A stretch of 64,000 bases of DNA from Limnothrix sp. FACHB-406 (lineage in GTDB: Bacteria > Cyanobacteriota > Cyanobacteriia > CACIAM-69d). The notes under the pieces are model-generated. The model had not been told where the DNA came from and made no database searches. It worked only from the letters and a program-made list of their open reading frames with translations. A program made the position numbers and the translations under genes. Below, one piece after another: positions 45,241 through 55,800 of this stretch (positions within the stretch are counted from its first letter, which is position 1; every line of letters starts with the position of its first letter). The stretch is from NCBI RefSeq assembly GCF_014698235.1, contig NZ_JACJSP010000006.1, positions 167,799 to 231,798 on the forward strand, read 5' to 3'.

Positions 45241-46155
45241 ATGGGTCTAAAATCTAGGCGAACTTCTCCCATTTTTTTGAATTTAGAATCTAACAGCTCC
45301 CTTGAGCAAAATCATGCTTCTGTGCATCCTCGCAGCCGTCGTAAAATTGCCTTTGGCTGGTATGGCGGTAAGTTTTCCCACTTAGATTGGCTCTTACCTC
45401 TTTTACCCCCATGTCATCATTACTGCGAACCCTTTTCCGGATCGGGGGCTGTTTTGCTGAATCGGGAACCATCTCCCGTTGAAACGTACAACGATATTGA
45501 TGGTGAAGTTGTCAATTTCTTTCGGACGCTACGAAATCATTCAGAGGAATTAATCCGAGCGATCGCCCTTACGCCCTTTTCCCGGGAAGAATATTACCAG
45601 GCAATCTATGACGATTTAGATAGTCTAGATGATATTGAGCGTGCCCGCCGGTTTTATATTCGCGCTCGGCAAACCAGAACTGGTTTAGCACAAACAGCCT
45701 CCTTAGGACGATGGGCAAATTGTAAAGACACCAGCCGATCGGGGATGTCCGGGGTTGTGTCTCGATGGCTGGGCGGTGTCGAAGCATTGGATGCGATCGC
45801 CCTCCGTCTCTTGCGAGTACAGATTGAAAACCGGCCCGCTCTAGATGTCATTCGTCTCTACGATGGCCCCAACACATTCTTTTACTGCGATCCGCCCTAT
45901 CTGCACGCAACCCGAGGTGACACCAAATCCTACGGTTTTGAAATGACGGAGCAAGAACATCAAGAGTTAGCTCTCGCTCTAAACCAATGTCAGGGAATGG
46001 TTGCTGTTTCGGGATACGATCATCCAGTCATGCAAGATCTATTTCCCAAAGCAAAATGGCAAAAGATTCTTGGCCCCCAAAAAACAATTCATTCCACTAA
46101 AGATACGCGACAAGAAATTTTGTGGATTAATTATTCATTACCCCAGGGATCTTAG
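45241..46155 (+). CDS. D12-class N6-adenine DNA methyltransferase, orphan
   Basis: A 304-residue Dam-like enzyme that would methylate adenine in DNA. The SAM-binding motif is EPFSGSGAVL (with FGWYGGK before it) and the catalytic motif is FFYCDPPYLHA, the order of the D12 (alpha) class. The target-recognition part lies between them, about residues 110-200. The ATG at 45241 is chosen; the 33 upstream in-frame codons have no family resemblance. No restriction endonuclease gene is adjacent, so it appears solitary. Its target could be GATC, which is contained in HIP1, but that is inference. Confidence 0.88.
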   Translation: MGLKSRRTSPIFLNLESNSSLEQNHASVHPRSRRKIAFGWYGGKFSHLDWLLPLLPPCHHYCEPFSGSGAVLLNREPSPVETYNDIDGEVVNFFRTLRNHSEELIRAIALTPFSREEYYQAIYDDLDSLDDIERARRFYIRARQTRTGLAQTASLGRWANCKDTSRSGMSGVVSRWLGGVEALDAIALRLLRVQIENRPALDVIRLYDGPNTFFYCDPPYLHATRGDTKSYGFEMTEQEHQELALALNQCQGMVAVSGYDHPVMQDLFPKAKWQKILGPQKTIHSTKDTRQEILWINYSLPQGS

Positions 46156-46221
46156 GGTGTGTGATCAAATGAAGTGGTCTTGAAGCTGAAATGACTATTT
46201 TCCCAGCCCAACCGTCCTAGA

Positions 46222-46241
46222 CAAGGGGCTTAAGCCCCTTG
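46222..46241. repeat. 20-bp palindrome CAAGGGGCTTAAGCCCCTTG, copy 1
   Basis: Perfect palindrome about 65 bases downstream of the adenine methyltransferase stop. Flanks AGA and CCCCCA are shared with copy 2. Confidence 0.9.
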
Positions 46242-46368
46242 CCCCCACGATCCCGTAACGCAAGAATCAGGGTTTCGGGTATTTGATGAAAGCCCCTAGT
46301 ATTATCGATTATTACCTAGATCTTTGACCGGTCAGAAGCTTGATCGACTCCAGAGAAAGTTTTAACTA

Positions 46369-46935
46369 TCAGAGGCTCTCTTTAATGATGGATCGGACTT
46401 GATTAATGTCAATTTCCAACACTTCGGCAATCGTTGAAAGGTCAAAATTCATCTGACTCATGCGAAGCACAGATTTACGAATAATTGAATTTTGTCCTTC
46501 TTGAAAGCTTGCTTGCTCTGATTCACCCTTGCCACGGTAGATATAGCCATCATTTTTAGCGCAGTAAATATAGCCATCATTTTTGGCATAGTGAATATTG
46601 CCATCATTTACACCTATTATGATGCTGTTGATTGTTCCGCTATTTTTGATGTTATACAATCCTCTTCGTAGCAAGGTTGTTTTTAAATTGCGTTTATTAA
46701 TCACTTCTCCTTCTCCCAAAGCCTGCGAGAGGGTTTTCCAGAGGCGATGACTTACATCACGAACATGACCCTCTGTGCAGTCCTGTTCTTGGGCAATTAC
46801 TGCATAGCTTTTCTTAACTAGAACACCCGTAATAATGCCAAACTCTAGGTCACTGAGATGCTTACCACGCTCAGAAAATACCAGATTGTCAGCAATTGTG
46901 AGTGCTTCTTGTAAGTCATCTTTATGAATTGACAT
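46369..46935 (-). CDS. vMAP-type helix-turn-helix protein with internal 9-residue repeats
   Basis: A 188-residue protein made of three pieces. Residues 1-90 (ALTIADNLVFSERGKHLSDL; YAVIAQEQDC and then LWKTLSQALGEG) match the helix-turn-helix domain that normally heads large cyanobacterial vMAP or NB-ARC/WD40 signalling proteins. A middle stretch carries three 9-residue repeats (NDGNIHYAK, NDGYIYCAK, NDGYIYRGK). The C-terminus (LSTIAEVLEIDINQVRSII) is like the tail of Rpn/DUF4351-type proteins. No effector domain follows, so it is a stand-alone or shortened form. It lies 18 bases after a possible minus-strand gene and may form a pair with it. Confidence 0.7.
   Translation of the reverse strand: MSIHKDDLQEALTIADNLVFSERGKHLSDLEFGIITGVLVKKSYAVIAQEQDCTEGHVRDVSHRLWKTLSQALGEGEVINKRNLKTTLLRRGLYNIKNSGTINSIIIGVNDGNIHYAKNDGYIYCAKNDGYIYRGKGESEQASFQEGQNSIIRKSVLRMSQMNFDLSTIAEVLEIDINQVRSIIKESL
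46528..46608 (-). repeat. 27-bp tandem repeat, 3 units, in frame
   Basis: Three consecutive 27-bp units encode N-D-G-[NY]-I-x-x-x-K. The units differ by several bases each, mostly in the second half. Confidence 0.85.
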
Positions 46936-46953
46936 GGAACGAGGTAGCTGTAG

Positions 46954-47286
46954 TTACTGACCATTGACTATAATCTTGGCATACAAAATCCCACAAAGTC
47001 CGACATTAGCCGATTGGATATGAAGTGTCTTCAGGTCTAGAATGCACTGGACTCTTGATTGGTGGGTTATGGGCATGAGAACGATTATCCATAGAAAGTT
47101 ATCCCGCTTTTTGATGACGGCATGTTTGCCGATAGCGGTAGCTATATTTTTAAATTCCTGTGCAAACTCCTCAATAGCACCAATCATCGAGGAATCTAGT
47201 CCCTTCTTATCACACCGTTGGCAGGCATTGGGAGCTACGATCTTTTTGGGCATTATCCAAATAGGATTGCTTCCCAGCTCTTTCAC
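46954..47286 (-). CDS. Possible hypothetical protein (antisense to 47042-47617)
   Basis: A 110-codon ORF from a GTG at 47286. The frame continues about 16 codons further upstream with protein-like sequence (ATVLSDAELSDVKELGSNPI) but no better start codon, so it may be a truncated gene. It contains a CxxC (NACQRCDKKG) and the phrase FLWIIVLMPITHQSRVQCIL. It stops 18 bases before the vMAP-type gene on the same strand. The opposite strand also has a plausible ORF; only one of the two is likely real. Confidence 0.4.
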   Translation of the reverse strand: MKELGSNPIWIMPKKIVAPNACQRCDKKGLDSSMIGAIEEFAQEFKNIATAIGKHAVIKKRDNFLWIIVLMPITHQSRVQCILDLKTLHIQSANVGLCGILYAKIIVNGQ

Positions 47287-47617
47287 ATCCGATAATTCTG
47301 CGTCGCTCAGGACGGTTGCGGGAGGATTTCTGACATGGCCGCTAGGTCATTCAAAGATAGGTGAGTGGTATTACTACCTTGCAAAATGGGTATTTGATCT
47401 TTGGACTCCGCTATTACAAGGCTACGGTGTCTTGATTGGGTTTTCCGGCAATGCTAGTGCCATCATTTTTAATATTTCCATTTTTGGATTTGCGCTAAAC
47501 AATGTTGAACTATTTTATGCTGTGGTTCCCGCTTCGATCATAGGCCTCTTGCTAAACATTGTTCTTCTGGGGGCGCTTGCATTCATCTCATCCTCAAACA
47601 AAAATGGTGGTGAGTGA
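47042..47617 (+). CDS. Possible membrane protein (antisense overlap with 46954-47286)
   Basis: A 191-codon ORF whose second half (from about 47290) looks membrane-like: LTWPLGHSKIGEWYYYLAKW, then two strongly hydrophobic stretches around GNASAIIFNISIFGFAL and VPASIIGLLLNIVLLGALAFI. The first half overlaps the minus-strand ORF and is less convincing, so the gene, if real, may start later or be a 3' fragment. No family is recognised. Confidence 0.35.
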   Translation: MHWTLDWWVMGMRTIIHRKLSRFLMTACLPIAVAIFLNSCANSSIAPIIEESSPFLSHRWQALGATIFLGIIQIGLLPSSFTSDNSASLRTVAGGFLTWPLGHSKIGEWYYYLAKWVFDLWTPLLQGYGVLIGFSGNASAIIFNISIFGFALNNVELFYAVVPASIIGLLLNIVLLGALAFISSSNKNGGE

Positions 47618-50045
<2,428 letters not shown>

Positions 50046-50070
50046 TCCAACATTTCAAGCTTTAACTGCC

Positions 50071-50096
50071 CCAGACCACCGCACCAGACCACCGCA
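50071..50096. repeat. 13-bp tandem repeat, 2 units
   Basis: CCAGACCACCGCA occurs twice in tandem and a third time as its first five bases, immediately before the palindrome at 50102. Confidence 0.6.
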
Positions 50097-50101
50097 CCAG
50101 A

Positions 50102-50121
50102 CAAGGGGCTTAAGCCCCTTG
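50102..50121. repeat. 20-bp palindrome CAAGGGGCTTAAGCCCCTTG, copy 2
   Basis: Identical to copies at 46222 and 51130; about 56 bases after the ligA stop. It could act as a transcription-stopping hairpin, but no T-run follows. Confidence 0.9.
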
Positions 50122-50190
50122 CCCCCAGCGATTGCTGTGGCCCCTGACTCCCCAAACGTCTTCGTCCGATTCTCTCTCCAGGCTTTGTTT

Positions 50191-51066
50191 ATGAAGGTCG
50201 ATCAACGTCCCCCCAGCGCTCAGCCCACCCAAGCTCCCCAGCCGATCGCCCCGTCGCGGCAACCGGGGTTATGGCGGCAACTCAGCAATAATTTCGCCCT
50301 GATGGCGACCGGGGGACTGGTAGCGATCGTGGCCACGTCGGCGGCGGGGATTGGCAACTGGGGCAAGGGGATTAGCGACTTTGTGGCGGCTCCCTTCAAC
50401 ACACCGCAGCCACCGGCCAAGGCCGATGTACGATCGCTGACGATCGACCAAATTCGCGGGGCCAGCGAACTGACGACCACGGTGTTTTCGATGGAGGCGA
50501 TCGTCCCGGCCCAGCGCGATCGGGTGTTGGGGCAATTTGTCGTCGGTTCCACCAAGCTGCTCTACATCGCCTATGGGGAAATCAGCGCCGGGATTGACTT
50601 CAACAAACTGAAACCGGAAGACGTGCGCCAAGGAGCCGATGGCAAGCTAGAAATTCGGTTGCCGGCCCCGGAAATTCTCGATCGCAAAATCGATGTGGGT
50701 CGATCGCGCGTCTATGACTACGATCGGGGCTTTTTGGGTCTCGGCCCCGACTCGGGCCCCGAACTGATGGCCCGGGCCCAAGAAGCAGCGCTCGATCGGG
50801 TCACGGAATCCGCCTGCCAACGGGGCTTGCTCAATGAGGCCAACAAACGCGCTGTGATGGTGGTCAGCCAAATGTTGGCCCCGACCCAAGCGGGCTTGCC
50901 CAAGGGAGCCAAGCCAGTGACGATCATTCCCCAGGAGCCGGATCCCGCCGCCTGCCCGATCGCCAAACCCATTAACCCACCGGCGATCAACCCACCAGCG
51001 ACCAATCCCCCGGCCACCGACCCCAACGGGGCCGCCGACCAGCCCGCCGCTCCGGCCCAATCCTAG
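50191..51066 (+). CDS. DUF4230 domain-containing membrane-anchored protein
   Basis: A 291-residue protein. A proline/glutamine-rich N-terminal tail is followed by a hydrophobic anchor (FALMATGGLVAIVATSAAGI), the DUF4230 domain (about 70-235; LTTTVFSMEAIVPAQRDR, KLLYIAYGEISAGIDFNKL) and a C-terminal proline/asparagine-rich tail made of NPPAINPPATNPPATDP-like repeats. The family has no known activity. The ATG at 50191 is used; the upstream TTG at 50119 would place the start inside the palindrome. Confidence 0.78.
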   Translation: MKVDQRPPSAQPTQAPQPIAPSRQPGLWRQLSNNFALMATGGLVAIVATSAAGIGNWGKGISDFVAAPFNTPQPPAKADVRSLTIDQIRGASELTTTVFSMEAIVPAQRDRVLGQFVVGSTKLLYIAYGEISAGIDFNKLKPEDVRQGADGKLEIRLPAPEILDRKIDVGRSRVYDYDRGFLGLGPDSGPELMARAQEAALDRVTESACQRGLLNEANKRAVMVVSQMLAPTQAGLPKGAKPVTIIPQEPDPAACPIAKPINPPAINPPATNPPATDPNGAADQPAAPAQS

Positions 51067-51129
51067 TAGCACGACAGACTTGTTCTAGGCAATCAATTCG
51101 ACTGTTCCTGTTCCTTGATTGTTAGGCAG

Positions 51130-51149
51130 CAAGGGGCTTAAGCCCCTTG
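51130..51149. repeat. 20-bp palindrome CAAGGGGCTTAAGCCCCTTG, copy 3
   Basis: About 64 bases after the DUF4230 stop and followed by TTTCT, so this copy resembles a terminator most. The flanks differ from copies 1 and 2. Confidence 0.9.
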
Positions 51150-51234
51150 TTTCTGTGACTGACTCCGCAACTTTGACCCGCCGAATTAAGCCTGTTGCAC
51201 TACTAGGGGAGGTCTGATTGGAAGAATAAGAGAT

Positions 51235-52755
51235 CTACAAAATTTGGAGGGATTTTAGCCAGGGGCCAGTTTGGGATTGAAATTGCTCCCAAGAGGTTTT
51301 CAGAAGCTGCAAATTTTCTACATCACTCTCAACGGTTTCACCGTTTTTTTGCAGCTTTAGCCCCATTCGTTTGTAGGTTTCAAAGGCTAATTCGGGGCCC
51401 GGTGTTTTGCGCCACATGGACTCTAAAAACAACAGAATTGTTTGATCAACCGCAATGCCACTGCCAACCAGCGGCGCGGCCAATAGTTGAATTTTGTTTT
51501 CTGTGAGGGCGCGCCGAGCAATGGCCCGGTTGAACCGATGACAGGTTTCGCGGGTCGCTTTGACGGCAGCTTGGGGAACCACGGGCATCGCCCACCCCCC
51601 ATCCACCGCGATCGCCAAGGAAAGGTGCAAGTCGCGCCAAGCCAGTTTGGGTAATTGTTGAGCCAGCTCAGCCATGGTGTGGGGGCGATCGCTCAAGCCA
51701 GCAATGATGGTTTTGAAGGGTTCCGCATCCAGGTGCACCGTTGCCACCGGGCAGGGATATTCCTTGGGGATTTGGGGCGATCGCAGCGTGAGGGCAAAGG
51801 TTTGCTGATCCAAGCGATCGCGCTGGGCCAAAGAGGCGAGGGGCACGGTTCCGCGCCCAAAAATATCCCGTCGAAATGATTGGTTGGTATAAACGTCCCG
51901 CAAGGTTTCCCGCAGCACGGGATCCTCAATGGTTTGTAGGGTTTGCAACTGGTTAGGCTGCAATCGAAAGTGTTCCATTTGGTCGCCCAAGTGGGCCGAA
52001 ACCAAAAAGCTGGCCTTGGCTTCATCCAGCAGTTCCACCACTTCTCGATGGAACAGCGGGGTGAAGTGGCGATTGCAATATTCATGCACCAAGTAGTTAC
52101 GAGACATGGTGGAAATTTGCTGGAGCCGATCGAGCGCGGCTGGCTGAGATTTGAAATAAATCGCCTCCTGTTCAGCAATAGCTTTGGCAAAATTCAGAGC
52201 CAGATCAAATCGTTTGGTAATTTGCCCCGATTGGGAGAGCATCTGCGCTTGAATTAGCTCTCGCATTCCCAAAAATGCAGACCAACCGGGCATGGCGTTG
52301 TAGCTGAGATAAACTACGCCACCAACTTTTAATTTTTTGCGGATAAAGTTAACGATTTGCTGTCGGTTTTCGGGCGAAATCCAAGAAAAAACGCCATGGA
52401 GCGTGATGAAATCAAAGTCCGGCAACTCTGCCCGATCGGCAAAATCCTGGAAAGAGTCATCAAAAAAATGGATGTTTTTGAGGCCAATTTCGCGGGCTAA
52501 GGTTTGGGCATGGACAATGTGGCTGGGGTTGAAATCCGTGGCATAAAAATCCCCTTGCGGATTGGCAGCCGCCAGCAAATTGGTGGTGTTGCCCTGTCCA
52601 CAGCCCAATTCGCAGTAGGTGAAGGCGCGATCGAGCGGGGGAGCCTGAAGCCCCTTGCACAACAACACGTAATTGAGGTGTGTGGGGGCTAATTCCCGAT
52701 AAAACCCATGGGTGTAGTCCACTTCGGCCACATAGCCCTCTGTCCAACTTTGCAT
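51235..52755 (-). CDS. Class I SAM-dependent methyltransferase with methyltransferase regulatory domain
   Basis: A 506-residue protein. The Rossmann core at about 40-190 has the SAM-binding motif CELGCGQGNTTNLL and the acidic loop YATDFNPSHI. A predicted methyltransferase regulatory domain (PF10119-like; about 210-300) follows and the rest is helical. Substrates of this family are unknown; in several bacteria such genes lie beside surface-polysaccharide or peptide loci, but no such neighbour exists here. The start MQSWTEGYVAEVDYTHGFYRELAP is conserved in related proteins I recall. Confidence 0.82.
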   Translation of the reverse strand: MQSWTEGYVAEVDYTHGFYRELAPTHLNYVLLCKGLQAPPLDRAFTYCELGCGQGNTTNLLAAANPQGDFYATDFNPSHIVHAQTLAREIGLKNIHFFDDSFQDFADRAELPDFDFITLHGVFSWISPENRQQIVNFIRKKLKVGGVVYLSYNAMPGWSAFLGMRELIQAQMLSQSGQITKRFDLALNFAKAIAEQEAIYFKSQPAALDRLQQISTMSRNYLVHEYCNRHFTPLFHREVVELLDEAKASFLVSAHLGDQMEHFRLQPNQLQTLQTIEDPVLRETLRDVYTNQSFRRDIFGRGTVPLASLAQRDRLDQQTFALTLRSPQIPKEYPCPVATVHLDAEPFKTIIAGLSDRPHTMAELAQQLPKLAWRDLHLSLAIAVDGGWAMPVVPQAAVKATRETCHRFNRAIARRALTENKIQLLAAPLVGSGIAVDQTILLFLESMWRKTPGPELAFETYKRMGLKLQKNGETVESDVENLQLLKTSWEQFQSQTGPWLKSLQIL

Positions 52756-52906
52756 AGTCGCCTACTTCATCTACACAGTAACCAACAGCGATCGGGGGGC
52801 TGCTTCCCAACAGTTGGGTTGCGGGGCCCACTTCCTATCCCTGGCCATCCTCAAAGCAGCCCGCAATTCCGGACAATTACACCGGTTACGAACGGTTCGA
52901 TCGCCC

Positions 52907-52971
52907 AGTGATCTCAACTAGTGATCTCAACTAGTAATCCCAACCAGCGATCTCAACCAGTGATCTCAGTT
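52907..52971. repeat. 13-bp tandem repeat, 5 units
   Basis: Five units of the type AGTGATCTCAACT lie between the methyltransferase and the 751-residue protein gene. The first two are identical; later ones differ by one to four bases. Confidence 0.8.
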
Positions 52972-53054
52972 AATAATCCACCGGGCAAATCTTCGACCGT
53001 CCTGAATTCATCACCGCTAATCACCACGTCATTACCAGGGCGATCGACCTGAAG

Positions 53055-55310
53055 TTAGCGATCGGGTTCTGGCGGCAACACGGCCACCCGCATAAACCGC
53101 AACCCATTGGCCCCCTGGAGCGATTCCACCTCGCCGCTCTCGCGCTTGGAACCAATCATGCCCTCGCGTTCCAAGTAGCGTAAATATTCCTGATATTCGT
53201 GGCCCTCATCCTCCGTGGCATAGACCACCGTGAGGCAGCCGGGCTGGGTAATTCGTTCTCCTGTGATCGCATCGCGGGCCTTGTCGATCCGCTTTTTGAC
53301 AATTTCATAGCGCGTGTCGCGGGTTCCTCGCACATCAAACAGCTTCTCAGTGTTTTCATCATGCAGAATATCCACCGTGGAACCCTGCACCAGCACCAGA
53401 TGCGTCAAGCGTAATTGGTCACTAAGGGTGCGCTCAATTTCAAAACCCATCCGCGCACAGGCACAGACAGCCCGCAGTTGCTCGTACCGCAGGCTGCGGA
53501 GGTGGAAGCTGGTGAAGTCGGGATAGATGGAGCTACCGGCATAGATCATGTGATCAATGCCGTCGGTGGATTCAATGTCGCAGTAGTGGGGGGCGATCGA
53601 CTGCATTTTGCTTTGGCAGCGATCCCAGGTTTCCCGCATCCGCCGATTAATTTCGCTCACCAAGTGGTCATATTCAGCGCGGGCTTCGTAGACGGCCCCG
53701 TGGGGATTGTCGCAAGCTTGGCGATAGGCGGTGACGGCGGCGGCGGTGGCTGGATCCAGCCCTGCCAGATAATCCAAGTCGTCTTCAATGTTTTCCCGCA
53801 GGTATTGGGCCCCGCGCACTTCCGCTTCCACGGTCACACCGCCTTCAAGGTTGTGGATATATTCCTGCAAGTCCAAGCGCAGTTGCCGCAACAGGGGCAG
53901 GTCTTTGGCCGCACAAGCACAATCGAGAATGGCCAGGGCTTGCCGAAACTGGGACAGCAAATCCGTTTGAATGGCTCGATCGCGCGCAAGGGATGAACCG
54001 CGAATGTCGGAGATGCCATAGAGCGGATAAACATTTTCAAAGGCGATCGGCTGGGGTGGCAGGCCCCAACTGCGCCGCTCTGCCTCCTGCAAAAATTTCC
54101 ATTCCACGGCCGGGTGGATGTTGCTGAAGTGGGACTGGCCGGCCTGGCGCAAGGCCACGGCCAAGGAAGGTTGCAGCAGTTCCGCTCGATTGATGTCCAA
54201 CAGGTCAAAGTTATCGGGCAGACGACTGGCCACCCCCACTAACCCCATCAACAAGGGGGGACGATCGCCCGCCTTATCCCGCAGCAGCAGGGGAATCAAC
54301 AGCAGCGATCGGGCCCCGCGATCGCGCAAATCCTGTTCGAGGGGGGTGACGGCCTGGGTGGCCAAATCCCGAACGATCGTCACCCGCTCCAACTGCATGG
54401 CCGCCAAGCAGGGCGACTCGCGCAAGTCCCCCAGGTCATAGCCCCGGACGGTGCGCAGCCGTGCCTCATTCCCCAGGGTTAATTGCAGCCGATCGCCATC
54501 GGTGCGCAACACAAAGGTGGCATCACCGGAAAAGAGCGATCGCATGGATTGCCCCACCTCCCGAAATTTTTCCGGCTGCAAGATGGAATGGCCATTCAGC
54601 AACAGGCGACCCAACCGGCGTAATTGCTCCCGCGCGGTCACATCCCACCCTTCCAACAACAGTTGCCCCTTGAATTGGCACCATTCCAACTGAAACGCGC
54701 TTTCAAAGGAGGGCAAGGAAGTGGAGGCTTCCATGAGGGTTTGCACATCGGGGGCGATCGACTCGAACACCAAGGCCCCCGGCCGCATCCACAATTCCAA
54801 CCAGCGATCGGCCACTTGCACCAACTTCGGCGCATTCAGCAACCGCCGAATTCGGCTGTCCTTGGGGTGGCGATCGAGCAACAGACGGTAGGCCACCTGT
54901 CGCCGCAGCCAATCGCGCAAGACTTCGGCCTCTAGTCCTGGCAACAAATCCGCGAGCGATCGGCCAACGGCCACCAAACCACGCACTGACTCTTGACGAC
55001 CGGCCAGCTTCACCGCCTGACAAAATGCCGCATTGGCCATGTCCACTTCAAAGCTGTCCGGCTGCACCACCGCAAGCAACACTTGGCTATGGGTCACAAC
55101 ATCCACCATCGTTTCGCTGGCAGTCGATAACAGGCGCTCAATGGGGGAATTCTGATCAATGGCGGAGTCGGTGGCGGAATCAATGGCGGCAGCAGCATCG
55201 GTCGTGGTGCTGCCTAAGTCCGCAGGGGGTTGCACTTCGATCGGCAGAATGGATTGGCCCGCCTCAAGGATTCTGAGGGTGGTTGCTGAAGGGGTACTGG
55301 ATTCTGACAT
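53055..55310 (-). CDS. Large GAF-like domain protein of unknown function
   Basis: A 751-residue soluble protein without a named family that I can assign. The N-terminal 250 residues include a PAS-like stretch (VLLAVVQPDSFEVDMANAAF). Residues of about 255-395 read like a GAF domain (TIVRDLATQAVTPLEQDLR, SLLLIPLLLRDKAGDRPPLL). The C-terminal half contains a well-ordered block starting IAFENVYPLYGISDIRGSS and a final domain with HLVLVQGSTVDILHDENTEKL. No kinase, cyclase or DNA-binding domain is visible. I recall similar long proteins in several cyanobacteria and Bacteroidetes; a signalling role is an inference. Confidence 0.7.
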   Translation of the reverse strand: MSESSTPSATTLRILEAGQSILPIEVQPPADLGSTTTDAAAAIDSATDSAIDQNSPIERLLSTASETMVDVVTHSQVLLAVVQPDSFEVDMANAAFCQAVKLAGRQESVRGLVAVGRSLADLLPGLEAEVLRDWLRRQVAYRLLLDRHPKDSRIRRLLNAPKLVQVADRWLELWMRPGALVFESIAPDVQTLMEASTSLPSFESAFQLEWCQFKGQLLLEGWDVTAREQLRRLGRLLLNGHSILQPEKFREVGQSMRSLFSGDATFVLRTDGDRLQLTLGNEARLRTVRGYDLGDLRESPCLAAMQLERVTIVRDLATQAVTPLEQDLRDRGARSLLLIPLLLRDKAGDRPPLLMGLVGVASRLPDNFDLLDINRAELLQPSLAVALRQAGQSHFSNIHPAVEWKFLQEAERRSWGLPPQPIAFENVYPLYGISDIRGSSLARDRAIQTDLLSQFRQALAILDCACAAKDLPLLRQLRLDLQEYIHNLEGGVTVEAEVRGAQYLRENIEDDLDYLAGLDPATAAAVTAYRQACDNPHGAVYEARAEYDHLVSEINRRMRETWDRCQSKMQSIAPHYCDIESTDGIDHMIYAGSSIYPDFTSFHLRSLRYEQLRAVCACARMGFEIERTLSDQLRLTHLVLVQGSTVDILHDENTEKLFDVRGTRDTRYEIVKKRIDKARDAITGERITQPGCLTVVYATEDEGHEYQEYLRYLEREGMIGSKRESGEVESLQGANGLRFMRVAVLPPEPDR

Positions 55311-55554
55311 TGTTGATTAACCCTAACTCTCCGAAACATCCCCGACAAATAAACGGTTTTGAAAGACTGGGTTAAGGACGGCCAAGACCGAATCAACTGA
55401 ATAATGGAACCAACGGGACTGATCAACATGCTGGGGCAAGGGGCGCTGCTGTGGAAACCCGGCCCGCGTTCGCCCATTGGCCAAGAACGTTGCCTCAGTC
55501 ACCGAATTGACTGATCTCGGTTATTGAATCGCCGATCGCGGGTGGCTAATCGTG

Positions 55555-55582
55555 AGTCGCCCATCTCAAGTCGCCCATCTCA
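55555..55582. repeat. 14-bp tandem repeat, 2 units
   Basis: AGTCGCCCATCTCA occurs twice in tandem in the roughly 490-base gap between two minus-strand genes (55311-55800), which otherwise shows no gene. Confidence 0.6.
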
Positions 55583-55800
55583 ATCACCAATCGCCGATCG
55601 TCAACTCATCCATGAACCGTGATTTAACCCATGCGATGCACCAACCCTGATTGCGCAAGCCCGCTGCTGATCATCCATCAGCAATCAGCCCAACAGACTT
55701 GCTTCGGCCCAAGAAAAGATTCCTGACGATTTGATCCTAGCTTTCAGGGTTCTGGACTGGGGAGTCTTTTCTTGAGTTTTGATGAGTTTTGCGATCGCCC

